Assembly (NCBI GenBank): GCA_003243445.1
Contig: QFQQ01000023.1
Span: forward strand, 1 to 64,000
Reading direction: 5' to 3'
DNA: 64,000 nt
Origin: Citrobacter freundii
GTDB lineage: Bacteria; Bacteroidota; Bacteroidia; Chitinophagales; Chitinophagaceae
Under the pieces are notes generated by a model that saw only the letters and a list, made by a program, of their open reading frames with translations, had not been told where the DNA came from and made no database searches. How positions within the stretch are numbered: position 1 is the first letter of the stretch; each line of letters opens with the position of its first letter. The translations under genes and the position numbers were made by a program. Shown in pieces: positions 44,691 to 53,176 of this stretch.

Positions 44691-45787
44691 AAGAATTTGT
44701 TTCGCTTTCTTTTTCGCTCAGCAGGTACGCTTTGATAAATCCATCCAGTTCACCATCCATCACCGGTTGAATATTTCCTGTTTCGAAATCCGTACGGTGA
44801 TCTTTGATCATTTTATAGGGATGGAATACATAGGAACGGATCTGGCTACCCCACTCGATCTTTTTCTTTTTGCTGTTGGCGGCATCTTTTGCTTCGTTTC
44901 TTTTACGAAGTTCTTCTTCGTACAGGCGGCTTTTCAGCATCGTCATTGCTTTTTCACGGTTGCCAAGCTGTGTACGTTCGGTCTGACAAACCACCACGAT
45001 CCCTGTCGGAATGTGGGTCAGCATTACTTTCGTTTCCACCTTGTTCACGTTCTGACCGCCGGCACCACCACTTCGTGCAGTTTCCATCTTTACTTCAGAA
45101 TCTTTCACTTCAATATTAATGGTATCGTCAACCAGCGGATAAACGAACACGGAGCAGAATGATGTGTGGCGTCTTGCATTGCTGTCAAAAGGCGAGATCC
45201 GCACCAGGCGATGCACCCCGCTTTCCGCTTTGAGGAAGCCGTAGGCAAACGGTCCTTCAAACTGAAGTGTCGCTGTTTTGATCCCGGCTCCATCACCCCA
45301 AACCCAATCGAGCTCTGTCACCTTCCAACCCTGTTTTTCGCCATACATGCGATACATCCTGGCGAGCATTTCCGCCCAGTCCTGGCTTTCCGTACCACCA
45401 GCGCCGGAATTGATCTGCAATACCGCGGGCAATTCATCTTCAGGCTCATTGAGCGTGGCTTTGAATTCAGCATCATCCAGCAGCTCGACAGCTTTATTAT
45501 AAGCTTCCTGCGTCTCTTCCTCACTGGCGTCGCCGCCTTTCCAGAACTCAAAAAGCACAGCAAAGTCTTCCACCGCAGTTTCGGTAGTTTCGTACAGCTT
45601 TACCCAGTACTCATTCAACTTGATGTTCTTGAGAATTTCGGTAGCCCTTTTGTTGTCATCCCAGAAACCGGGACTTAACGAAAGCTGCTTGTCTTCTTCT
45701 ATCTTATATCGTCGGTTCTCGACGTCAAAGAAACCTCCTTATCCCGGCAATGCGGGACCGCATATCCTGTAATTTTTCCTGTGTCAT
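44689..45787 (-). CDS. prfB: Peptide chain release factor 2, with programmed +1 frameshift
   Basis: RF2 reads UGA and UAA stops and triggers peptide release. Translation starts at ATG 45787 (MTQEKLQDMRSRIAGIRRFL), meets an in-frame TGA at 45727-45725 in the context AGGAGG-TTT-CTT-TGA-C and must shift +1 at CTT to continue with DVENRRYKIEEDKQL. Joined product 365 residues, the same length as E. coli RF2. Stop-recognition motif SPF (VRISPFDSN) and catalytic GGQ (SGGAGGQNVNK) are present. The AGGAGG sits 3 nt before the CTT, as in the known autoregulatory site. A TATCTTTG promoter lies 8 nt before the ATG. Confidence 0.97.
45725..45739 (-). promoter_or_regulatory. prfB programmed frameshift site
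   Basis: Minus strand AGGAGG (45739-45734), TTT, CTT (45730-45728), TGA (45727-45725), then C. The internal Shine-Dalgarno-like AGGAGG is notable because ordinary genes here lack such sequences. Confidence 0.92.
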
Positions 45788-45795
45788 AGTGGGCG

Positions 45796-45803
45796 CAAAG
45801 ATA
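45796..45803 (-). promoter_or_regulatory. -7 promoter element for prfB
   Basis: Exact TATCTTTG, 8 nt before ATG 45787. Confidence 0.6.
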
Positions 45804-45812
45804 GGGTAAAAA

Positions 45813-46113
45813 AAGGTTTCAGGGGGGCAGAGGTTCCAGAGGTTTCAGAGGTTCCAGGGGTTCCAAAGGTTTGGGACGTTTGGGACGTTTGGGAGGTTTG
45901 AGAGGTTTGGGAGGTTGCTTGAGATAGTTGATCTGATCGTAATAAAAAAGGTTGCTTGTAGTTTTTAACTGCAAACAACCTAAAATGTATAGATGAAATT
46001 AAAGCCGGATACTCACCTGTGACCAGGTTTCAACTTTCTGAAACCTCCCAAACTTCCCAAACCTTTGGAACCCCTGGAACCCTCTGGAACCTCTGAAACC
46101 CCTGAAACCTCTC
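45813..46113. repeat. Mirrored family A repeat enclosing a terminator
   Basis: Left arm 45813-45917, right arm 46024-46113, units GGTTTCAGA / GGTTCCAGA and reverse complement. Core hairpin at 45950-45980 matches the one at 40997-41025. The element fills the space between the M61 peptidase stop and the prfB promoter. Confidence 0.85.
45944..45980 (-). terminator. Intrinsic terminator inside family A repeat
   Basis: Minus strand GGTTGTTTGC-N-ACAAGCAACC then TTTTTT; terminates the M61 operon. Confidence 0.7.
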
Positions 46114-46115
46114 CC

Positions 46116-47930
46116 TCACCTTCCCCCCAGCCACGCCGCTCTCCTACCCGTTTGTTCCGCGGATGCAGCCGGATCCATTCGCAGTGTCAGGTTGTTACCT
46201 TCAATGGCTTTGATGGACGTGCTGGTTTCGATGCCCCTGCTGTTGAAGGTGATAGGGATGAGATCACCGGGTTTCTTCGTATCGAGGATCTCTTTCAGCT
46301 GATCCATGCTGGTCAGTTGTTTTCCGTCGAAGGAAATGACGATATCCCCTGTCTCCAACCCGGCTTCATATACGGGTGATCCTTTCTGGATCGTGTTGGT
46401 CACTTCGGCTTTGCCGTTCTCCACCTTGAGAGCGATCGCGCCGATACTGGCTTTGCCTGCATTCGCATTTTCCCCGATCACGCCAACTGCGGTCAGCAGC
46501 GGTTGCAACGATGGCCGGTCCACTCCATACACATATGATGCAAAAAATTGTTTTGCAAATGAAGGGTTTGTCAACTCTGCAAGTGCTGCTTCAAGATCAG
46601 CCACGCTGTACGCCACACCTGTTTTACCGAACTTCTGCCAAAGCAACTGCATGTATGCATCCAGGCTTTTACCATGATCTTTTCTCAACGAAAGATCAAG
46701 CACACCTGCAATTGCCGCACCGTATGAATAATAACTATAAAAGAGATTACCGAAATTTGTTTTATCGATCGCTGTTGCCGCATCAGTATAAATAGCGAGC
46801 TTACTTGCCTGTATAGGAGTGCGGGTTTTGCCGGCAGGGAGGTTGGTAATACCATTCAGATAAAACCCAAGCGTACGAAGGAAAACCGTATCTGTCTGTA
46901 TTCCTGCTCTTGTCAGTAACAACCCGCCATAATACTGTGTAAATCCTTCTGCCACCCAAAGTGCATCACTCATGTTTGCTTTGGTAAAGTTGAATGGTTC
47001 AAGTGTATTTGGTCGGATGCGTTCAACATTCCATGCATGAAAGAATTCATGTGCCACTGTACCAAGCCTGTTCTTCAACACATCGATGGTCAGCTTGCCT
47101 GCCCGGCCGGTGATCACGGTTGAATTGCGGTGCTCCATTCCATCACCGCCGTTGGACGGCATCAGATCTATCAGGAAAGTGTATTTACCATAATCAAAAT
47201 CGGGTAACTGCCCAAAGACCTTTCCTGCCTGAGCCACCACTTTCTTCACTTCTTCAGCAAAGGCATCAGCAGCATCATCCGCTACATCACCGTGGATCAC
47301 AACGGAGATAAGTTTTGATTTACCATCTGTATCGTTCACCGTCCAGCTGCGTTCCTTATAGTCGGATAATTCAGTTGGGGAATCCATGAAGTACTGAAGA
47401 TCGGGGGCGAAAAAATGCCCTTCGATCTTGCCCGGTTTCAATTGTGTTGCGATCTTCCATTTGCTTGCTTCCGGAACGGTAAATGAGATCTCGATCGGTC
47501 TTTTATCCTGACCAACTACCCACATAAACGAAGCAGGCATATTCAGATGCGCGTGCGTGCGATCGATGCCGGCATAAGTTCCATCCACATAATCCGCAAA
47601 CAATGTATATTCCACCACTACAGTTGTTCCGAGTGTTGACGTAATGCTATAGATATCTCCATCTTTCTGCGTCACTTTTATTTCCCTGTGCGAAGCACTG
47701 TCATATGCTTTTACATCATAAACATTCTTCCCGAATTCATGGGTGGCATAACGTCCCGGAGAAGAACGGCTCATTCTTACATCTTCCGTTCCTTTTACCT
47801 GTGGAATAAAAAGTTTGATCTGGGCCTCATGATGTATATAGTTAGGGAATGCTACTTCATATCGTACCGGTTGCTGCGCGGATGCAACACCGGCAATAGC
47901 AAGTGCGGCGCAAAGTGTGCTGAGTTTCAT
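46116..47930 (-). CDS. M61 family glycyl aminopeptidase-like metalloprotease with PDZ domain
   Basis: A 604-residue exported enzyme: signal peptide (STLCAALAIAGVASAQ), N-terminal M61 domain (about 20-200), zinc site HEFFHAWN with the Glu of WVAEGFTQYYGG about 30 residues on, and a C-terminal PDZ domain (GDIVISFDGKQL, about 520-590). M61 enzymes remove N-terminal Gly/Ala. Start 47930 begins the signal peptide. It follows the amidohydrolase gene by 25 bp in the same direction (operon). The stop is directly followed by the family A repeat. Confidence 0.93.
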   Translation of the reverse strand: MKLSTLCAALAIAGVASAQQPVRYEVAFPNYIHHEAQIKLFIPQVKGTEDVRMSRSSPGRYATHEFGKNVYDVKAYDSASHREIKVTQKDGDIYSITSTLGTTVVVEYTLFADYVDGTYAGIDRTHAHLNMPASFMWVVGQDKRPIEISFTVPEASKWKIATQLKPGKIEGHFFAPDLQYFMDSPTELSDYKERSWTVNDTDGKSKLISVVIHGDVADDAADAFAEEVKKVVAQAGKVFGQLPDFDYGKYTFLIDLMPSNGGDGMEHRNSTVITGRAGKLTIDVLKNRLGTVAHEFFHAWNVERIRPNTLEPFNFTKANMSDALWVAEGFTQYYGGLLLTRAGIQTDTVFLRTLGFYLNGITNLPAGKTRTPIQASKLAIYTDAATAIDKTNFGNLFYSYYSYGAAIAGVLDLSLRKDHGKSLDAYMQLLWQKFGKTGVAYSVADLEAALAELTNPSFAKQFFASYVYGVDRPSLQPLLTAVGVIGENANAGKASIGAIALKVENGKAEVTNTIQKGSPVYEAGLETGDIVISFDGKQLTSMDQLKEILDTKKPGDLIPITFNSRGIETSTSIKAIEGNNLTLRMDPAASAEQTGRRAAWLGGR

Positions 47931-47955
47931 AATTAAAAAAAGTGATGGTGATTGT

Positions 47956-49035
47956 TTATTCAGGAAATAATGTTTTATCAAGATTTGGAATGATCCGCAA
48001 TGCATTTTTATAATATACTTTCTTCAGTATAGAGTCAGGCAAACCCATTCCGTACATTGCCCAGAAAGCATGATATTTTTTGTGATACGGAAAATATTCA
48101 TCCTCGGTTTCCAGCACACGGAAATAAGTGGCGTATTCCTCGGGCACCCAGCTGTCTTTTCCAAACAGGATCCGGTCCTGGTATTTTGTAAAGAATTTCT
48201 TTGCGGTATGCGGCTGCCGCCCAAGCTCAGCGATCACAGCGCCAAATTCCACTACTGCATTGGGCATTGCATCCAGTAAGGTGCCCAGTTTCTCCAGGTT
48301 ATTTGGATACCAGCCAAAATGCGCGGCGATAAACGTTGTGTTCTTATGTTTCAGGAATAACCGGTGTTGTTCTTCTATTAAAGTATCCCAGGGAACCGGA
48401 TTTGTTGCATCGCGCTTGCGGCCCGGATGGGTCACCAGTTCCAGCCAGCGCTCATTATTGGCATCCACCGGATCCCAGAACGATTTTGGATCGGCGGTAT
48501 GGATCAGCACAGGGATCTTCAATTCACCGGCTTTTTTCCAGACCGGATCGAGGCGGGGATCGTCAACAGTAACACGTTTACCATTAATATCGGTTACGGA
48601 GAACCCAAGATTTTTGAAGATCTTTAATCCATTCGCTCCATTCTTTACATCCGCTTCCAGCTGTTGCGCAGCTTTCTCTCCCCAGCCCGGTTGCCCTACG
48701 CCGGTGAAATCAACATTGGCAAATAGAATGAACCGCTTTGGATAATGCGCCCTGATATTATCAGCGGCCTTCTTTAACTGATCACCGCTGTTCCCACTAA
48801 GATTGACCATGATCTTCATATTCAGTTGATCCATGTCCTTTATCAACGTGGAAAGATCCATGGACGGCATACTGTACTGATGATTATGCACATCAATGAA
48901 AGGGAACTTTGCCTTTGACAATTTATGCTCCGGCACCACCAGTGTTGACGGCGGGTTATACGTTTCAAAATCCATCTTGGATTGTGCGCCGGCTACAACA
49001 GGCAGCAAAAGCAGCAGGAAACCGTATCTTATCAT
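47956..49035 (-). CDS. Exported amidohydrolase (amidohydro_2 family)
   Basis: A 359-residue exported TIM-barrel hydrolase: signal peptide (FLLLLLPVVAGAQ), metal motif FIDVHNHQYS, then VLIHTADP, FIAAHFGWYP and LFGKDSW with the final Asp. Members hydrolyse or decarboxylate cyclic and aromatic compounds (ACMSD-like); substrate unknown. First gene of an operon with the M61 peptidase. TATATTCG 4 nt upstream suggests a leaderless mRNA. Confidence 0.9.
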   Translation of the reverse strand: MIRYGFLLLLLPVVAGAQSKMDFETYNPPSTLVVPEHKLSKAKFPFIDVHNHQYSMPSMDLSTLIKDMDQLNMKIMVNLSGNSGDQLKKAADNIRAHYPKRFILFANVDFTGVGQPGWGEKAAQQLEADVKNGANGLKIFKNLGFSVTDINGKRVTVDDPRLDPVWKKAGELKIPVLIHTADPKSFWDPVDANNERWLELVTHPGRKRDATNPVPWDTLIEEQHRLFLKHKNTTFIAAHFGWYPNNLEKLGTLLDAMPNAVVEFGAVIAELGRQPHTAKKFFTKYQDRILFGKDSWVPEEYATYFRVLETEDEYFPYHKKYHAFWAMYGMGLPDSILKKVYYKNALRIIPNLDKTLFPE

Positions 49036-49039
49036 AAAG

Positions 49040-49047
49040 CGAATATA
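49040..49047 (-). promoter_or_regulatory. -7 promoter element, leaderless amidohydrolase transcript
   Basis: TATATTCG ending 4 nt before ATG 49035. Confidence 0.5.
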
Positions 49048-49104
49048 TCGATCGTCAGGGAAAGATGGATTTCCGAATGGGAGGATTGGATAAACGGTCC
49101 GGAG

Positions 49105-49141
49105 ATGCGATGTCCGATGATGGATGTCAGATGATCGATGG
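49105..49141. repeat. Family B heptamer repeat, single arm
   Basis: GATGCGAT / GTCCGAT / GATGGAT / GTCAGAT / GATCGAT units, 70 bp upstream of the amidohydrolase gene; no mirrored partner seen. Confidence 0.6.
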
Positions 49142-49238
49142 CTGGCCCCGGATCATTGCCTGGAGTATGCCAACATTTCGCAGATGCCCTCTGTTACTAA
49201 CTGATCGTATCACAGGCAAACTTCCTTACTCAGACATT

Positions 49239-49362
49239 CTTACCGGCTTCCCCCCCTTACCGGTTTAATTTCTACCGGTAAGGCGGGAAGCCGGTAAGAG
49301 AGTATGAGTGTTGCGAATTGATTAAACGGCATCCGGTTTAAATCCAATGTCGTTTAGTTAAG
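49239..49362. repeat. Palindromic element family H, copy 2
   Basis: Hairpin CTTACCGGCTTCCC / GGGAAGCCGGTAAG with an inner CCCTTACCGGT / ACCGGTAAGG pair, then about 60 bp ending in CCAATGTCGTTTAGTTAA, the same 18 bases that end copy 1 and bound the 25891-26122 element. Confidence 0.7.
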
Positions 49363-49943
49363 AAGCACAGAGTATGTCATCCCGGATCTTAAAAAGCGTT
49401 GTATGATCTAAGAAGATTGCCAGGCTTTCATTTGAACAATACAGGAAGCCAAAAAACGGAACTGCATTTTTAAGTGAAAGCTCTTAAAATCACTTAGTGT
49501 GATATACGTCGTAGTTTTTCTTCCTGAAAAAATCCCCGCTGTTCATTTATCCATCATTGTTCATACAGCATAACGAATGATGGATAACAGATCTTCTTTT
49601 ATTGATCACTTGCAGGCAGGAAAAAGACGCTGGTAAAATCACGATCAGTGTTTTTTATTGAACTGCTGCTGTTTGTTTCGACATGGGATCACACTCCTCA
49701 ACATAACCAGGCAGTTATTCTGTATAGTAATGGAGATATTGCAGCATACTACTTCATATATATAATAACAAAGCCAGTCTTTGCATTCGTAGTTCTACGA
49801 TAAATTGATGAAATGAAGATGGAAAACAGGTATATCTACGATAAATCGGTCATTATCGATCGTGTTTTTTCTACTACGTAATTGTCTCATGAAGATATTC
49901 GTGAAATTTCCTGTCAAATGCTATGAAAAATCACGACGTGGAT
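49363..49943. other. Gene-free stretch
   Basis: Nothing recognised; low coding potential upstream of the promoter at 49944. Confidence 0.5.
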
Positions 49944-49951
49944 TACCTTTG
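49944..49951 (+). promoter_or_regulatory. -7 promoter element for the T9SS cargo gene
   Basis: Exact TACCTTTG, 39 nt before ATG 49991. Confidence 0.6.
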
Positions 49952-49990
49952 CATCCGTATTCGATACCTGTTAAGAAAACGTACCCAATC

Positions 49991-51412
49991 ATGAACTCTA
50001 AGTATTCAAAGGCTATTAGTGCCTTTGCAAAAAATTATGCTGCTTTCAAAACCCTTACGGTAATTTCTTTCTTCGTATTACCTGCAACAGTTTTCGGCCA
50101 GCAAGCAATCTCCGGAATTATTACTGATTTCAATTCATACTGGAAGTCTTCTTCCTCTTCTGTCAACCCGGTAAAACCTAACAACAGCCATAACCTGCTG
50201 GCGTTTACATACAATGGAGTACAGTACTCTACCGGTGTAAACAATTCAGTATTGAACAACAATGGTCAGACTTATGTCGATGGTGATTTCTGGTCACTGC
50301 CGCTGGCAAACTATACCGGAACGATCAACTCGAACACAAAAGTTGGTTTAGGTGAAATGTACGACGGTGTGCATAACGGAAAGGGCACCACTAATTATTC
50401 CAACGCTCTTGGAAACTATCTGAATGATGGTATCAAAGGTCTTGATCTTGGTACCTGTGTAGCAAACATTCCTGCAGGCAATATTACATTCGTAGTAAAC
50501 AATCTGCGCGCTTCAAATATCGGTGATGGTATTCCTGATATTGTTGTAACACAGGTTGCCGACCCAAGCGGTTCTGCTGATAAATATTCTTTTGTTGATG
50601 CAAACGGTGACGTGATCGGTGTGGCAAAAGAAGTGAACTTTACAAGCATCGCTCCTATTGGTGACTGGACTGCCGATTTCTATGAAGCAAGTTCAAACCC
50701 AATGACACTGACAGCGGGTTTCACCAATACAGACAGGCCTTTACGTTTGTGGGCCGCTGATCTTAGCGACTTCGGAATTACACAGGCAAACTTTGCAAAC
50801 ATCAAGAACTTCCGGATCGCTCTTTCAGGAAACAGCGACGTTGCATTCGTTGCCTACAACAACAAGACAATGACGATCGCTACAGTATTGCCTGTTGTAC
50901 TGACAGACTTCACTGCACGTGAAAACGCCGGTAAAGCCTTGTTGAACTGGACAACTTCAAACGAAAAAGGCGCTGCATACTTTGTAGTGGAAAAATCAAC
51001 TGATGGAGCTTCATTCAAAGCGATCGACACAGTGAAAGCTGCTGGTGACAATACAACTACGAAACATTATTCAGCACAGGACGTACTGCAAGCAGGAACT
51101 AACTACTATCGTCTTAAAATGGTAGATGTGGATATGCACAGCTCATACAGCAAAACAGTGCTGCTTTCAGTAAAAGAATCAGTTGAAGTTCGCGTGTTCC
51201 CTAACCCTGCAGTCGATAAGATCACGATCAGTTATCCTTCTGCCGGCAATATCAATGTATATAGCGTGAGCGGTGTGCTGATGCAACAGAAAAAAGCTGA
51301 CCGTAACAGTACACAAACAAGCATTGATGTTTCTTCTTATGCAAAAGGTGTGTATTACCTTGTGATCGAAAACGAGCGTGAGAAAACCACAAGATCATTT
51401 GTTGTAAGATAA
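49991..51412 (+). CDS. Secreted protein with type IX sorting domain
   Basis: A 473-residue secreted protein: signal peptide (LTVISFFVLPATVFGQ), a beta-rich central region without a recognised enzyme domain (Asn/Gly/Ser-rich; GLDLGTCVANIPAGNITFVV), a fibronectin-like module (LTDFTARENAGKALLNWTTS, about 320-410) and a type A T9SS C-terminal domain (VRVFPNPAVDKITISYP through GVYYLVIEN, about 410-473). Surface or extracellular location is expected. The frame opens at 49862, but the promoter and signal peptide support 49991. Function unknown. Confidence 0.85.
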   Translation: MNSKYSKAISAFAKNYAAFKTLTVISFFVLPATVFGQQAISGIITDFNSYWKSSSSSVNPVKPNNSHNLLAFTYNGVQYSTGVNNSVLNNNGQTYVDGDFWSLPLANYTGTINSNTKVGLGEMYDGVHNGKGTTNYSNALGNYLNDGIKGLDLGTCVANIPAGNITFVVNNLRASNIGDGIPDIVVTQVADPSGSADKYSFVDANGDVIGVAKEVNFTSIAPIGDWTADFYEASSNPMTLTAGFTNTDRPLRLWAADLSDFGITQANFANIKNFRIALSGNSDVAFVAYNNKTMTIATVLPVVLTDFTARENAGKALLNWTTSNEKGAAYFVVEKSTDGASFKAIDTVKAAGDNTTTKHYSAQDVLQAGTNYYRLKMVDVDMHSSYSKTVLLSVKESVEVRVFPNPAVDKITISYPSAGNINVYSVSGVLMQQKKADRNSTQTSIDVSSYAKGVYYLVIENEREKTTRSFVVR

Positions 51413-51444
51413 TAACCTTCATCCTTAATTCATCCTTAAGAGGC

Positions 51445-51469
51445 AGGCCGCAGCAATGCGGCCTTTTTT
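51445..51469 (+). terminator. Intrinsic terminator after the T9SS cargo gene
   Basis: AGGCCGCA-GCAA-TGCGGCCT followed by TTTTT. Confidence 0.88.
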
Positions 51470-51589
51470 ATTTTCAGGCCGTTTAGGATTCAAACAAACT
51501 ACGGTAAAACACTTCGCTAAAAAAAAGTTTCCCCTCCCAAAAAACTTTCCGGAACTTTATTGTTTAAACATTTACTAAAAAAAGAACCT

Positions 51590-52438
51590 ATGACCTGGAA
51601 ACGTATTTCATATGCGCTGCTGCTGGGAACAGGTGTTGCCTTTGCAGCCTGCAATAACGAAGAAAAAAAGAGCGAACCTGAAACAACCACCGCGGCTACC
51701 CCAAAAGAGCCCAAGTACAAGGAAGATAATGTCACGTATACCGGCGACAATATCACGATGAGCGGTTATGTGGTGTATGATGAGAACAAAGAAGGCGTAA
51801 GACCAGCCGTGATCGTTGTTCCTGAATGGTGGGGATTGAATGATTATCCGAAACGCCGCGCCCGCGAACTTGCTGAGCTGGGCTATATCGCCATAGCTGT
51901 CGATATGTACGGTGATGGAAAAGTTGCAGACAACCCGGACTCTGCGGGAAAATATGCAACGCCTTTCTATAAGGATCCTCAAATGGCAAAGAGAAGATTT
52001 GATGCAGCGCTTTCGAAACTTAAAACCTACAGTCAGGTTGATACAACAAAGATCGCCGCGATCGGCTACTGCTTTGGCGGAGCGCAGGTATTGAACATGG
52101 CCCGTCTGGGTGAGAACCTGAAAGGCGTGGTTAGTTTTCATGGCAACCTCATGGGCGTACCGGCCGATAAAAACACGCTGAAAGCTTCGATCCTCGTATG
52201 CCATGGTGCAGCGGACACATTCGTTTCTCCAGGTGAGATTGCTTCATTCAAGAAGGAAATGGACAGCGTTGGTGCTGACTACACCTTCAAATCCTATGAG
52301 GGTGCTGTGCATGCGTTCACCAACCCCGGGGCTACCGAACTTGGGAAGAAATTTAAACTTAATATTGCTTACAATGCCGCTGCCGACACAGCTTCATGGC
52401 AGGATATGAAAGCTTTCTTTGGAAAGATCTTTCAATAA
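51590..52438 (+). CDS. Dienelactone hydrolase family lipoprotein
   Basis: A 282-residue lipoprotein: lipobox AFAAC (Cys21), a Lys/Glu/Thr linker, then an alpha/beta-hydrolase of the dienelactone hydrolase type with EWWGLNDYPK (catalytic-site Glu), GYCFGG (nucleophile Cys), CHGAADTFV (Asp) and EGAVHAF (His). The Cys nucleophile is typical of DLH. The native substrate is unknown; it is likely periplasmic. Start chosen at 51590 for the signal peptide. Own terminator follows. Confidence 0.92.
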   Translation: MTWKRISYALLLGTGVAFAACNNEEKKSEPETTTAATPKEPKYKEDNVTYTGDNITMSGYVVYDENKEGVRPAVIVVPEWWGLNDYPKRRARELAELGYIAIAVDMYGDGKVADNPDSAGKYATPFYKDPQMAKRRFDAALSKLKTYSQVDTTKIAAIGYCFGGAQVLNMARLGENLKGVVSFHGNLMGVPADKNTLKASILVCHGAADTFVSPGEIASFKKEMDSVGADYTFKSYEGAVHAFTNPGATELGKKFKLNIAYNAAADTASWQDMKAFFGKIFQ

Positions 52439-52478
52439 CCGCCCGCAGGCCGGCAGGCCGCTTTCAATTTATTCATCA

Positions 52479-52507
52479 CCAGGAACAATTCCGTTCCTGG
52501 TTTTTTT
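52479..52507 (+). terminator. Intrinsic terminator after the DLH gene
   Basis: CCAGGAAC-AATTCC-GTTCCTGG followed by TTTTTTT. It ends 31 bp before the lemA ATG, so lemA must have its own promoter or depend on readthrough. Confidence 0.88.
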
Positions 52508-52538
52508 ATTAATTTCAGTGATCATAAACTCCTCTATA

Positions 52539-53099
52539 ATGATCATCCTCCTTGTCATTCTCGCCGTTATCGCCATCTGGCTGGTGGCTTTATATAATAA
52601 CCTGGTCAAGCTGCGCAACAGACGTCAGAACGCTTTTGCGGATATTGATGTACAATTGCGGCAACGGCATGATCTTGTTCCGCAGCTTGTTCAAACAGTA
52701 AAGGGATACGCTTCGCATGAAAGCGATGTATTACTGAAGATCACTGAAGCAAGATCTGCAGCCATGGGTGCCCGTACCATCGATGATAAGATCGTGGCGG
52801 AACAACAACTTACTTCCGCCCTGCAGGGGTTGAAAGTGCAGGTGGAAGCCTATCCTGACCTGAAAGCAAATCAGAATTTTCTTCAGTTGCAGGAAGAACT
52901 GAGCGATATTGAAAATAAACTTGCCGCTTCAAGACGCTTCTTCAATGGTGCCACCACCGAGTACAACAATTCTGTTGAATCATTTCCCGGAAACCTTGTT
53001 GCACGCAATTTCGGCTTCCAGCGCGAAGTGTTTTTTGATCTTGGTACGGATATGCGGAGACAACTGGAAGAGCCGCCAAAGATCGATTTCAAATCCTGA
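52539..53099 (+). CDS. lemA: LemA family protein
   Basis: A 186-residue membrane-anchored protein: N-terminal helix (IILLVILAVIAIWLVALYNNL) and the LemA helical bundle with RNRRQNAFADIDVQLRQRHD and LVPQLVQTVKGYASHE, then FNGATTEYNNSVESFPGNLVA. Function unknown; it is commonly found beside M48 peptidases, as here. Start 52539 is set by the helix; the open frame from 52419 crosses the DLH terminator. Confidence 0.95.
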   Translation: MIILLVILAVIAIWLVALYNNLVKLRNRRQNAFADIDVQLRQRHDLVPQLVQTVKGYASHESDVLLKITEARSAAMGARTIDDKIVAEQQLTSALQGLKVQVEAYPDLKANQNFLQLQEELSDIENKLAASRRFFNGATTEYNNSVESFPGNLVARNFGFQREVFFDLGTDMRRQLEEPPKIDFKS

Positions 53100-53176
53100 T
53101 CATTTACACAATACCTGTCATCCTTCAGTATTACAAAAGATAGCTTATCAGCAACGTTTCCGTTCCATATACAGGT

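Noticed and set aside
45784..45978. 64-codon minus-strand frame rich in Thr-Ser-Gln
   Set aside because: It is the translation of a family A repeat overlapping the prfB promoter.
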